DNA from: Cornus controversa
Lineage: Eukaryota; Streptophyta; Magnoliopsida; Cornales; Cornaceae
DNA length: 64,000 bases
Direction of reading: 5' to 3'
Assembly: GCA_026545225.1 (NCBI GenBank)
Contig: CM048846.1
Span: forward strand, 87,747,270-87,811,269
In this document: one piece after another, positions 12,201 through 23,493 of the stretch
How positions within the stretch are numbered: position 1 is the stretch's first letter
How the letters are laid out: the number at the start of each line of letters is the position of its first letter
Program-made: the position numbers and the translations under genes
The notes under the pieces: generated by a model
The model's database searches: none
Told to the model about the DNA's origin: nothing
The model's input: only the letters and a program-made list of their open reading frames with translations

Positions 12201-13657
12201 TCTCAACCGTATGTAATTAGGGGTGCACAAAAAACTGTTAGAACAAGTAAACCGAACTGGACCGAACCAAACCGTACAGTTCTGTGATGGAATGGTTCGG
12301 TTTCGATTTTAAAAATTAAAAAACTGTTGATAAAGTTGTTTCCAGTTTGGGGTTGAAAAGGACTAAATCGAACCGTTAGTGATACTTTAATATATATACT
12401 CTATAATACACGTGTTCAATTTTTATTTAATTAATATGAATATATATTCATACATGCACATATATGTGTCCAAAACCGTTGAATCGAGAGGAATCAAACC
12501 GATCATTTACGGTTTGGTTCCACTGGTGCTAACGGTTCGATTCGGTTCCAATATTTTTGGAATTGTTCGGACCGGTTTGGTTTTGGTTCACCCCAGAATC
12601 GGACCAAACCAAACTGTGTGAACACCCATATGTAATTTTCCTGGAATTCTAGGAAGATAAAATATGAGTTTATCAGAGTGTAGAAATAAATAAATAAAGA
12701 ATCTGGCTAAAGCCATTGTAGCATGGTGGTAATATACTAATTTAATTGCTATTGATAAAATTAAATAAATAAAAAAGCTCTGCTCTATGCATATATAATT
12801 AGCAACCTGGGTTTAGGATGCTTAGCCATGAAATGAAATTCAGTTTTAAGTAGTGTTGACTTTTTGTTTAATGCAGTTTTCAGCCACTGTTTGAGGCTTA
12901 GATTTGGAGAATTCAATTCAGCTGTATTGTTCACCAAGGGAATTTTTTTTTTTTCTAGTAATTTTTTTATTGATTAGAATGTTTATCAATGTTGAGGAGC
13001 ATATCATTTTGGCATGATTATCAGAAGGGTTATCAAGGCAGCTCATCTTGTTCTCTATGATATAAACTTTAGTTTGACAATCTCTAATTTCTAACAGGAA
13101 GTTCGTGTAAGATATGTTGGGTTTGGGGCTGATGAGGATGAGTGGGTAAATGTGAAAAAAGCTGTGCGTGAACGCTCCATTGCATTGGAGCACTGGGAAT
13201 GCCAGAAAGTGAAGGTTGGAGATCTCGTAATCTGCTTCCAGGTAAATTAATTTTTTGGTAGGTGACCTTGCAAAATTCTCCTACTAGTCTTGGTAGCATG
13301 TCTTACCTCTTGCTGTCTGGGTATATTATCAGGAGAAGAGAGATCAAGCAAGATATTATGATGCTCATGTTCTAGAAATCCAACGGAGATTGCATGATAT
13401 AAGGGGCTGCAGGTGTCTTTTCTTGATTCGATATGACCATGACAATACCGAGGCAAGTGCTATCAACATATAACTATGTTCTAAATCCAGAGTCTTTCAG
13501 TTTAGTTTCTTACATAGTTTTAAGAAGATATGAGGTTCATTTCTCCAACTTTTTCTTAATGTTCATATGCAAAATGTGGATGATAATATGCTTGCTTTGG
13601 CTATTGCTTCAGGAAAGAGTTCATTTGAGGAGATTATGTTGTCGGCCAACATACTAG
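2505..13657 (+). CDS. SHH1: SHH1/DTF1-like homeodomain-SAWADEE protein (254 aa, 9 exons)
   Basis: Exons read by eye: 2505-2561, 4400-4485, 4639-4684, 4795-4948, 10350-10410, 11700-11751, 13098-13241, 13333-13452, 13613-13657. They total 765 nt and keep one frame, giving 254 residues (Arabidopsis SHH1 is about 258). The start [19 protein letters not shown] opens a divergent homeodomain (about residues 13-70) containing [14 protein letters not shown]. The SAWADEE domain runs from about SEDGAWYDV (130-138) to the C-terminus, with a basic-aromatic core near [12 protein letters not shown]. His/Cys residues at HWEC (184-187), GCRC (225-228) and CC (249-250) are candidates for the structural zinc site. 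In known relatives this domain reads H3K9 methylation with unmethylated H3K4 and recruits Pol IV for siRNA-directed DNA methylation. Intron 8 uses a GC donor; the rest are GT-AG. SHH1 is preferred over SHH2 from the N-terminus and short length, but this is not proven. Confidence 0.88.
2562..4399 (+). repeat. SHH1 intron 1 with degenerate internal repeats
   Basis: The intron holds several diverged units that share, in order, a TTTATG/TTCTGCAAA stretch, ATTGTAGTCT-like sequence, ATGCAGGGAA, TTAATCATTC and ATGCAAxxTTTGAA. The clearest units begin near 2745, 3236 and 3700, with partial ones near 3060 and 3540. A (GAT)n(AT)n microsatellite lies at about 3179-3234. The units look like old local duplications and have no coding potential. 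Confidence 0.5.
5125..5236 (-). mobile_element. SINE fragment, Au-like
   Basis: On the minus strand a box-A-like CTCAACGGTAAGGTTGC (plus 5214-5230) is followed by TGCTCCATTGTGACCTGGAG and box-B-like GGTCACGGGTTTAAAAC (box B at plus 5181-5191). It continues into a CTCTTCGCATGCGAA stretch. This order matches the head of the plant Au SINE family as I remember it (GGTAAGGTTGCTCCATTGTGACC, GGTCACGGGTTCGAATCC). The 3' part fades out, so it is a fragment inside SHH1 intron 4. Confidence 0.72.
6395..6520 (+). mobile_element. tRNA-derived SINE-like fragment
   Basis: A box-A-like TATCTTGGTAAAGCC (6403-6417) precedes a pairable arm CTGGTTTTTAAACCAG (6421-6436), then box-B-like GGGTTTTGAATCC (6443-6455). 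Spacing and order fit a tRNA head, with a loop resembling a UUU-anticodon arm. The downstream sequence no longer looks like a tRNA, so a SINE remnant is likelier than a tRNA gene. It sits in SHH1 intron 4. Confidence 0.5.
9340..9655. repeat. Diverged tandem duplication in SHH1 intron 4
   Basis: Two adjacent copies (about 9348-9480 and 9485-9655) share TTCTTCCxCACACACAT, ACTCACTGATAT, AAAAGCGCAxxATCAGGCACAC, TTTTTGGTAGTTTCTGTTAC and a CAxTGTGTTAA end. The second copy has an extra AT-rich insert. No function can be inferred. Confidence 0.75.
12219..12629. mobile_element. Non-autonomous hAT element in SHH1 intron 6
   Basis: The ends are AGGGGTGCACA on the left and TGTGAACACCCAT on the right, imperfect terminal inverted repeats. 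They are flanked by the perfect 8-bp duplication ATGTAATT (12211-12218 and 12630-12637), as expected for hAT. The interior is a mosaic of GGTTCGGTT/AACCGAACC motifs, typical of non-autonomous plant hAT families. At 411 bp it has no transposase. Confidence 0.85.
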
Positions 13658-14574
13658 ACCTTTTTAAGTGATCTTCAAATTTTTTGTCACCTTCAACCCG
13701 GTCTCTCGTTTTTCCTACACACAGAACTGGGCGCATAGATGACATCACCTGATAGTCGGCACAACATTTAGTGACATTATGTAAATCCGATGAATTTTTT
13801 GTTGATTTCTGCTGTAGAATCGAGTATAATTACCCAGTGGCAATTGTTTTAGTTTTTCCTGAACTCGTTACCGTGCTGCTTTTTCATATAAAAATCATGG
13901 GACAGGAAAGTGCGCATTGCTTGGTGAGGAGCTGACTGTTTTAATTTATTCGTATGCTGTAGTAACAGAAATGACTTTGCAATGTTCAGTATGAAATGAA
14001 TATAGAATCCAGTTGAAATAATTCAGCAATGGCTTAATGTCTTAAATTTGTGTCTACTAGAATTGCAACCTCTAATTAGTCATGTATTTTTTTTCTCTAG
14101 AAAACAGAAAAGGTGGTTTGTCTAGGTTGCTAGAATGGATCATCTCTCCACTGATTGTTGATTTTCGTTGCTGCATCCCAATAATCTTTACATTTTATTA
14201 TTGACGTGACACAATATTGTCCACGGGATGCATTTGCGGAAGAGTAATCATACAATTTTCGAAAGACATTTGTGTGATTGGGGTAATGGACTTTGCAATG
14301 TTCAGTTTTCAAAAGTCTATCTGTTAGAGATTTTTTGTAATATACATGTATGCATCGGCAAGAATCTATATAACTTCAATCAGACGTGCTCATTTATGGG
14401 GCAAAACATTGCGGGGATAAGGGCAGTTTCTGTATGTAAAATACAATCAGTGACTGACAGGTCCGCGATACCATGGAAGGCCTGAGGTTAGGCGAGTCGG
14501 AAACTTTAAACAGGCCTTCAACATCACAGATTATTACTTTTGTTATCATTTTTTCTTTTATTTTAAATAAGTTC
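13658..14574. other. 3' flank of SHH1 gene
   Basis: This stretch presumably holds the SHH1 3' untranslated region and the start of the convergent intergenic space. No polyadenylation site could be chosen with confidence. No other feature was seen. Confidence 0.4.
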
Positions 14575-15346
14575 ACATTTATCACGGTACTATCGTAATT
14601 CCTTCTGTTCTAAAGAGTTTCTGTTCAAATTACTCTGCACATCACGTCACATACTTATCGTATACATTTTTATTACACTTACACATTTTTATTATCTTTT
14701 CCATATTTTTGCACAAGTTTGACACATAATAACTCTCACTCTCGATTAACTAAACACCACTTAAATTAAAAAAATAATTAGAAGCACAAATGCATAACAC
14801 TCCCGTTCTAACTAAACACCACTTAAATTTAAAAAATAATTATAGACACAAATGCAAAACAGTTTCATGGACATAGAAAAAATTAAACTAACACAAATGA
14901 TACACCAAGCTCCATTCAAAAATTCATTAACCATTGAGACATTGTATCATATATTACACTACATTTATCACGGTACTATCGTAATTCCTTCTGTTCTAAA
15001 GAGTTTCTGTTCAAATTACTCTGCACATCACGTCACATACTTATCGTATACATTTTTATTACACTTACACATTTTTATTATCTTTTCCATATTTTTGCAC
15101 AAGTTTGACACATAATAACTCTCACTCTCGATTAACTAAACACCACTTAAATTAAAAAAATAATTAGAAGCACAAATGCATAACACTCCCGTTCTAACTA
15201 AACACCACTTAAATTTAAAAAATAATTATAGACACAAATGCAAAACAGTTTCATGGACATAGAAAAAATTAAACTAACACAAATGATACACCAAGCTCCA
15301 TTCAAAAATTCATTAACCATTGAGACATTGTATCATATATTACACT
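14575..15346. repeat. 386-bp tandem duplication, apparently perfect
   Basis: The block at 14575-14960 is followed directly by 14961-15346. I could find no difference between the copies when reading them side by side. Each copy begins ACATTTATCACGGTACTATC and ends ATATTACACT. Within each copy a shorter diverged ~60-bp repeat starts at TAACTAAACACCACTTAAAT. The copies are AT-rich and non-coding. Such identity implies very recent duplication or an assembly duplication. Confidence 0.93.
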
Positions 15347-18300
15347 ACTGTCAATTTTTTATTATATATTTTTAAGGATAATGGAAAGTATATGAAATTA
15401 TCTCTATAACTAATGGAATTTTTAATAGCAACTTCATGTTTTTGGTAATTATAATTGTAATTTTGTTTTATGTCTCGAAACAAAATTAAATTCAATAATT
15501 TTACGTTTTTAAATGAAATAAGTGAGTTATATAGATTCATAACTTTACTTATTAAGTATGAAAAAATTAACATGAATAGAAAAATGTCTGAGATAAGAAA
15601 CAGAAACCATCTCTTTCTATTATCAAAATTTTATAAAATATGTAGTTCAATATATTATTACATTATATTTGTTTAAAATGATACGCATATAAATTGGAGA
15701 TAATATACATTAGATAAAAAAAACTTATAATGAGACTTGGGTTATAAAATAAAAGTCACTTGAAAAAAATAAGGTTAAGAATTGATGCACTAATTCTATA
15801 AATTTTTAGAAGGAATATGTGTAGGTTAGAATAATCTAGAGAAACTAAAGAACTGAGGTTGGGTTATAAATAGTGCGGGAGTGTTTATGAAAGTCAAGCT
15901 AAACAAGTTAAACATTAGAGCTGCCCTTAGTGACTGATTGTCATCCCTCCGCTATGGTAAAATACCCTAAAATACAGTCCATAAGCGAAAGTACAGTAAA
16001 ATATAATCCATGAATGAGTAAAATACAGTCCAATAGTGATGCCAAAATGATTCTACCTCTACCCGCCATTTTCATTTTAAGGGGTTGGATCATGCCTGGA
16101 TCCGTAAAATACATTTAGAGATAAAATAGTTAATTGCTCATTGGCTGATTTTTCATCCCTATTTCAACTTAAATGTTTCATGCATAATTACTTATGCATG
16201 TTTTTCAATAAATGGCTCACGTAGTGGACTTGAATTAGTTATGCATACTTGTATACATTGTACTTATGATAACGATTAAGAGCATGTACTTATGATAACG
16301 ATTATGCACATATTTACATTGTAGTTATGATAATGATTCTCCTAGTGGACTTGAATTACTTATGCATGTATGTACATTGTAGGTGAACTTGAATTACTTA
16401 TTGCATATATGTATATTGTAGTTATGGTAATAATTATGTTTCCGTTAAAAAATGAGATTATGTTTAGTTTAAATGATGTGACATTCGATAAGGAATTGAT
16501 GTATGATTAATATAAAGGATGTATAGTTAATGTAAAGGCTTCCGCGACAAGTAATGGTCACAATGATCCAGATAGGAGGCTTTCGTAACAACAGGTTAGT
16601 ATCAATGATGATATGAGAGTAAAATTGTGATTGGTTGAGAGATTATATCTTTGATTCAATTATTCCTAGGGTGTTGAAAATCAGAACATGAGAACTTGGT
16701 ATCAACGATGATATCAGGGATTGGTTGTGAGAGATGTATATATTTGATTCAATCACCCCGTTTTCCATGTCTTTCCAAGTGTTAGAAATCGGAGCGTGAG
16801 AGCCTTCAACCTAATTGTTCCAACTAAGCTTCAACACTTCTAGGCAATTTTGTTCTCTTATATAACTCATGGTTTGAAACAGAATGCAATTTTGTTACTC
16901 TCTGTTCCAAAATATATGAGCACTTTAGTATCCTAACAATTTTGGGAACAGAGAGACAGTATAATTTGTAAGTAATCAACAAATGCATACACAAGATGAG
17001 ACCTAAAAATAACCCTTCCTCAACTAATAAATAATGAAGGGACTAAAAATGCTATGGAGAGAATTTTTTAACATTATTTTACACAAATGAATGCCCTCGT
17101 GTTCAAACCAATGTACTCATAGGTCAGCTTTTTCTTTTATTTTTTTCTCAAATTATGGGGTCAATTTTTTTCTTTTCTTTGTTCCTTTTTTTCTCAATTT
17201 CAGACAAATTCATATCATTAGCAAGGCCTTTGAAATACCAATGAAACTGGATTTGTCTTTTTGCTGACACAAGTAAGAAAAAATTCGCATTTATAAACAA
17301 ATAAAGCCAAAAAAAGATGTCATCAACTCGTGGCATTACCATAAAAAAGTGCAAAAAGAAATGATTTTATTGAAAATAAAAACATATCTACGCTTGCTAC
17401 ATCCATGGCAATCGGGTAGCTCCTCACGTTTCATAAATCATCCAATCGAGAAATGCACCAGCATGAAAAAAGTCACCCAGAAAAAAGAGGCCATCTCACA
17501 CATTGCGGTCGAATAACTTAAACCTAAAAGTGATCCGAAACAATCAGCAGTGACAATTCCAATTTTTATTAAATGGCACAATTATAGATGATAGTAACCA
17601 AAAACCCTAAAACTTCACAGGGCCTTTCCAATTCCATTCTCTTCCCATTTAATTTTGCCTAATTCTGTGAAAAACACACTGGAAATTTATGTAAGAATAA
17701 GTAGCAGATAGTAGACCGCAGATTGCATATAAAATACAGAAGGGAGAGGGGAATGTAGACACTCACCAGTTCATTGTACAAAACAAGCAATCTTGAGAAT
17801 TCCTCAACCAAATAGGCAAAAACTTTTCCCCTTAAAAGAGTGACTGAAAAGAAAAAAACTGTTGTAAAAACATGGGTTATGTAATAATTATTTAGCAAAG
17901 AAAAAAATGGTTACGTAGAAGCAGGGAGGTAAAGATGTAATCACAGACTGCAATGAAATGAACCGTGAACTTTCCTAATGACACTTCAAACATCCCAGAA
18001 CTAGAAGGGGGGAAATCACAAGGAATGCAAAACCAAAAATAAAAGAAAAAGAAAAAAGGCAAGGTGACTGATTAAAAAAGTCCGGAGTCGACTGCAAAAT
18101 TTTCAATTACATGTTTCCCGGAATATCATAAATAAATCAAAACATGACCTGTGCACATGCTTTCAAACAAGTAATTATTGTTCAAGACTATACAAACTTT
18201 CGACAAGAAGTAAAAATATCCCCATCCCACTGGGCACAATGATCTGGGACATTAGCTTCAAAGCATCTCAACACAAGTTGAAACACAGTGCACAAGTGTT

Positions 18301-18510
18301 AGTAATGAATTCTATGATAAACTGAATGCTCAAGTAACGCTTCGCATACATCAACTCCCAAATGACATGATGAACCAGGTTGCCATTTATAAACAAGGTA
18401 AGCCTTGCTTCCCAAACAGAGAATAGATTCTAACAACTGGCCCATGGCTCATATGACTGAGCAATCAAGAAGAGATCTCAGTGAGTATCCCCATGCAAAA
18501 CTTTGGCAGC
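15347..18510. other. Convergent intergenic region, AT-rich
   Basis: At about 16190-16440 several diverged units share GGACTTGAATTACTTATGCAT, TACATTGTAGTTATGATAA and similar phrases, an old local tandem repeat. At about 15960-16030 the phrase AAAATACAGTCCA recurs. Around 16900-16955 a short inverted pair (CTCTGTTCCAAAATATATGA and TTTTGGGAACAGAGAGA) resembles a reduced Stowaway-like MITE. The rest, including the likely 3' UTR of the kinase gene (17.6-18.5 kb), shows nothing recognisable. Confidence 0.5.
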
Positions 18511-21500
18511 TCATGAAACAGTACGACCATAGCAAACAGATGCAATATAAAGATTTTTTGCCCATTTCTCCTGCAAGAAACCACCATAGAATATAAGTTT
18601 CAAAAAATGAACTCTTGGGTACACAAAGCAAAGAGACAGAAGTCACTAGATGTGGATAATCAACCTTGACATGTGTACTAGGAAATGCAGAAGTCCTGAG
18701 CGTCTCTTGTGTTTCATCTGCAGGTTTTCTTCTCGGCACACTAAGAACCAAAGCAGTCTGGTCCACAGTTGCTGCAGTTGATGTGATCCGATAACCATTA
18801 TCCCACCTCCGATGAACGCCTTCACTGGGATACAGAAAATCTAGTTCCACGACCTGAGATTAAACAACCCAAAAAAATAAAAAATCTATCAGAAATGTTT
18901 TCCTGGCAGCACAATCATTCTGGTTGAGCAAAGGACCACGAATCACAACAAAACCTGATCAGAAAATCCTGCCCCACGGGACATAACAATCGCCCATCTA
19001 TTTCCTGCAGTGGCCATGGCAGTGACATAAAATCCCTCCCTCCATTTTTTATTTATCCACTTGAATGGAAATGACTCACTGACTTTATAGGACTGCTGTA
19101 AATACTGGGTACCTGGATTTTAGAGCAATAGAAGTTAAGCAAGAACTATACTAAGAGTCAACAAAATTATTGTGTTCCATAATAGCCAGACTCACCCTTA
19201 GACATTACTACTAACGAGCTCCCATTATTAGCTCCTGCTATTGCACTAATGTAATAATTCTTCTCCCACTGTTCCATAATCCATTCCTTCAAAAAATTAA
19301 AGCAAAAAGAATTAGGTTATCTACATACAATAAACATATGCCCACGAAGTGCCAAGTGAACTAATGTGCATGCATGCAACATATAAACAAGTAATATCCA
19401 TATTGTAGCAAAGTGTCCTAAAGAAGCATCAGCAACCTTGTGAAGGAAATAGGGTGATAGTTCATAAACTTGAGCGGTGAAGCCAGTTCCTGCATCCATG
19501 ATTAAGGCCCAAAGGTTTGAACAAGACGCCACACTGCTAATAAATAACCCATCTTCATTTCCTTTCTGAATGTGTTGAGGAAGCCTCACGTCAGCCACAT
19601 TATAGTGATATCTACAATACCAAATGTAAACATAACTCCTTTATCTTTTTTCTCAAAATCAGAGAGGAACCAATCTGTAATTTCAAAGTACAAACCTTTG
19701 CTTCATAGGCCGGTGAGCATTGTAAACACTGATCCATTGTGTTGCAGGCATTCCCATCCGGACTTTCTTCTTTGGTTGTTCATCATCATCCTCTTCCATC
19801 ATCAACCGTCCTCTCTTATGGCCAACCTGATATATAAGCTTCATAGTATGTAAACATGTGTCAGAAATAATCTAAATTGAAAAAGAAAGAAGAGAATTTT
19901 CAAGTTCAACTAGACATCCATCTAATATACACAGATGACATATAGCATACCTTCTGAGCACCATCAGTGTTAATTGGTCTGATATCTGGATTTGGACCAA
20001 CTACTCCATCAAAGAGGGAGATGTATTTTGCATAGTTAGGTTCCTCATCAAACTTCAAGTTTACCACATACTCTACAAAGTGTCGAAAAGGTGCAGGACA
20101 AAAGCAACAAAGAGTTTCTGGAGAAGTTGCCATTTTCTTCTTGCAAACAAGGAATCCTTTATGCTCTCCCTAATTAAACCATTGTGTCAGAAAATATACA
20201 GATGGCATATATATAAGCACCTATTCCAAGTTTGAAAGCACCAACCTGGTATCCTTGCCAAGGCAGCCGGCCACGAAGAAGAAAAACGAGCGTGTAAGCA
20301 AGAGATTCTAAATCATCCCTCCTGCTCCCAGTTCTTCCAAGATGGGCATGCGCACTTGCATAACGCACTGTTCCCCTGAAGCACCAAAATGATCATGCTT
20401 CAGCAGAAGTTATTTCATATAAGAGAATATACAAGAACACAAGAAAAATGGATACTCCATCATCACATTACCTAAAAACATCTGGTCTTTGGTCATAATC
20501 AACATGTAATCCAGTTGAAGTATCTCGCCATCGTGTAGCTGGCAGGTCAGAGCAGACCATAAGATAGTGAGATATCGCATGCACTTCTGTATTGTATCAA
20601 GTCTAAAAAATTGTACTGCAAAGCATAAATAAAATTTAATACATTTTACCTAGTCCGAGGTCAACAAGAAACAATTTCTTCTCTTCAGGAGTCCCTGGTG
20701 GTCCAAGCAAAAAGTTTTCTGGCTTGACATCACCATGCACATATCTGCCAAAATTGCATGTCATATACAGCACCGTGTCTCACATTATAAGAGAATTTCA
20801 CTGTGGTTCTAGATAGATTTTAACCATTGCATATGTAGAGCAGATAGCCTATTTAGAGGAGCAGAATGGTGTAAGAATGTAACATAAAGAAGGCAGTTGG
20901 AGATAGGTGGAAGCAAAATATCATGCTTTTCCACTGCAAAAGACATCTAGCCTATGTACATCCAGGTTCGACACAAAGGTATCTCAGTCAAATGGCATAA
21001 AGGCATCATTATTCCCATTTTCTTGGATAAAAAGAATATAGTACAAGGCTGGCATAGATTGCATGACCCAATGGATGTTGGTTGGCCACATCAGTTCTAA
21101 ACTGAAGAAACCCTTATTCCAGGACTGTCCAACAAATAATGTATCTACTTTTATTAAAAAAAAAGAACATAATAATCACCCGCGGGAGTGCATCTTCTCT
21201 AATATAGAGATTGCTTCAATGGCGATACATGCAACCATTTCAGTGGACATCCTGAAGTAGACAAAACAGAAGTACTATTCAGATATGTTTAGACTTGCTC
21301 AAGTAGCCAAAGAACTATAATAAAATATATATTCTTCAAGAATCAAATCTGAAAAGGAACTTACGAATGGGAATTGTTATTCCAAACATCCCATAAACTA
21401 GGTCCAAGCATGTCCATCACCTATAAATATTTATACAAAAAATTTAAGTAAGAACAGATAGACTGAGAGAGTTAGAACCACACTGTCATGCAATAAAAAA

Positions 21501-23084
21501 TTGCGCATAAAGTTAATAACACACCATGATATAGTAGTCGCCTTGCCGCCCCTTGTAATGTACCCGTGGCACACCATGACTGCCCCCTAGCGCACTATGC
21601 ATACAGCAGAGAGAGCAAATAATACAACCATAATTTTAGTACAAATCCATTGAAGAAATAATGCACACCAAAAGGGGAACAAAAACATGTTACAAGAAAA
21701 CCCAAAAAGAAAAAATACTAACTTGTAAACTTGCCACTCATACGGTGGTCCATAATTACATCCTTTGCTGCTTCTATGCTCAAATTTCAAGGCTACCTAA
21801 AAATTTTCAACAGATAACAAGTTAATCCAAAAAAATCCAACAACAGCCACCGTATTAATTTTTTATATCAATAAGCTAAGGTGTCCCTAACCGGATTTGA
21901 TCACTACAGATACACGCAATCACACCAAAAGCATGTGCATCAGTACAATTATGAAAAAATGAACCTAAGACATCTAGTCCTGACCCATCTCTCGCCAACT
22001 TTGCCTACTCATGCAGACTGACCACACCCATGACCACACTAAGTTGTCTCTCACCATATATACATGAATTTTACCTCTATAGCTCCTGCACCAGTTCTTT
22101 CATGTGGCACGGGAGGATTAATGCGACGACCAACATAGACTTGTCCAAATCCTCCTTTTCCCAGTTTCTTTTCAATCCTGTAGGCTGGGGAACCACCAAC
22201 CTGGACCTGTTGTTAAGAAACCAGAGAATATAAATGCATTATCCATACACAAACATATATACAAGCACTCCTAGAACCCGTCAATGCTTTCACAAGTAAC
22301 TTATTTTATTCTTATTATCAACCATCATAATATTTTACTACTGATGATAAACAATCTGTATTTTTCAAAAGCAAATACTTCTAAAGAATAAACAAGCAAT
22401 GCCAACTAACTCGATCAAATTCCAACCTTAACGGAAATATATGAAAGCAAATAAAAGCTTGAAAATTGCACATCTCCATCCAATTATCCCAAAAAGATTG
22501 AATCAAAGATTTTCTCAAAGAAAAAAAAAAAAAAAAAACAATCAACAAACACAGTGAACCTAATTCAATATTCAGTTTGTTTCCAAATTAAGCCATGTAA
22601 AGCATTAATCCAATAAAAAATCCGTTCTTTTTGGTCAGTTTTCTGAGAATTTCTATATATTTATATAATATAGAGAGAGAGTGAGATTAACCCTTTCAGG
22701 AAGTGGAGCTGTGCTGCCTTCATCTTCAGCCGCCAACCCCTTATCGCCGGTCCGGCCACGACTATCATTCTCATCCATCTCCTTTTCCCCAACCTCTTCC
22801 TTCGCCGCAGCAACTTCAGCACCGACCACTCCCAAAACCCTAGCTTCTTCCTTCTCCTCCTTACCCTTCAGCGACTTCGTTTTATGACTCAAAACCTTCA
22901 CAGCTTTCTCATCGTCGTCAGCGACGACCACCGGTAACTTCTTGTTATCCTTCTTACCCACTGCGTTTAGTCTCTGCCGAGTCCGTGGAGTTATCACCTT
23001 CTTGTTCTCGACGACACCGTTTTCGATTGCAATCGGTGGCTTAGAAGGTCGGCCTCTGCGAACTCCGCTACGCAATTGAGGCAT
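18511..23084 (-). CDS. MUT9-like / photoregulatory protein kinase, CK1 group (703 aa, 16 exons)
   Basis: Exons in transcription order: 23084-22692, 22206-22075, 21796-21723, 21594-21525, 21420-21365, 21251-21180, 20744-20650, 20538-20472, 20375-20246, 20169-19951, 19826-19696, 19611-19437, 19286-19196, 19112-18955, 18853-18665, 18570-18511. They sum to 2112 nt in one frame with GT-AG borders. Residues 1-131 are a charged, low-complexity tail starting [17 protein letters not shown], with an AT-hook-like RGRP. The kinase domain has the glycine loop [11 protein letters not shown] (147-157), Lys179 in [13 protein letters not shown] (269-276, catalytic Asp271) and DLG (294-296). A basic pair (KRGR 440-443 and KKKVR 455-459) looks like a bipartite nuclear signal. 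The C-terminal half is the conserved MLK/PPK extension with repeated WxxGYxI/SxA-like motifs. Known relatives act in the nucleus on histones H2A/H3, phytochrome-interacting factors and cryptochrome. Which of the plant paralogues this is cannot be told. Confidence 0.93.
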
Positions 23085-23493
23085 CGCTCATCCATAAATC
23101 TGTATCTCTGTGAAATCCCTACGAGAACTCTCATGAAGCTTCCACAATTCAACACACGAATCGATCGGCAGAGAACGGACTAAAAGTACAAAAACGAAAA
23201 TATATATATAGGTATATGTATAGAGAGAGTGAATTGGGTTTCGATTGAGCAATTTCAGAGATCCGTGGAGGGAAATGAAAATGATAGCTTCAAAGTGCAG
23301 AGAGAGAGGTGAAGAGATGAGAGAGAACCAAAGTTTTGTTTTTTATGGTGATTTTTTTAATTTTATTTATATATTGGATGTGGTTTATTTTTGTTAAATT
23401 TCCTTTGTATTGAGTGTTTAATTGGATGAAAATAAAATGTGAATTTTTATTTTTTATTTTTTTTTACATTTTAGGAGTTTGAATAGCAGAAAT
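23085..23493 (-). promoter_or_regulatory. 5' leader and promoter region of the kinase gene
   Basis: This is the sequence upstream of the kinase start codon. A TATATATATA tract lies at 23201-23210, about 115 bp before the start, and CT/GA-rich stretches follow. Whether the TA tract acts as a TATA box or lies inside the leader cannot be decided from sequence. Confidence 0.35.

Noticed and set aside
18449-18850. Single long minus-strand frame of 133 codons
   Set aside because: It runs through exon 15 of the kinase into the next intron. The conserved reading splices at 18665 to the last exon at 18570.
22681-22887. Plus-strand frame rich in Ser/Pro/Leu
   Set aside because: It is the antisense shadow of the first exon of the kinase gene, whose minus-strand reading joins cleanly to the other exons.
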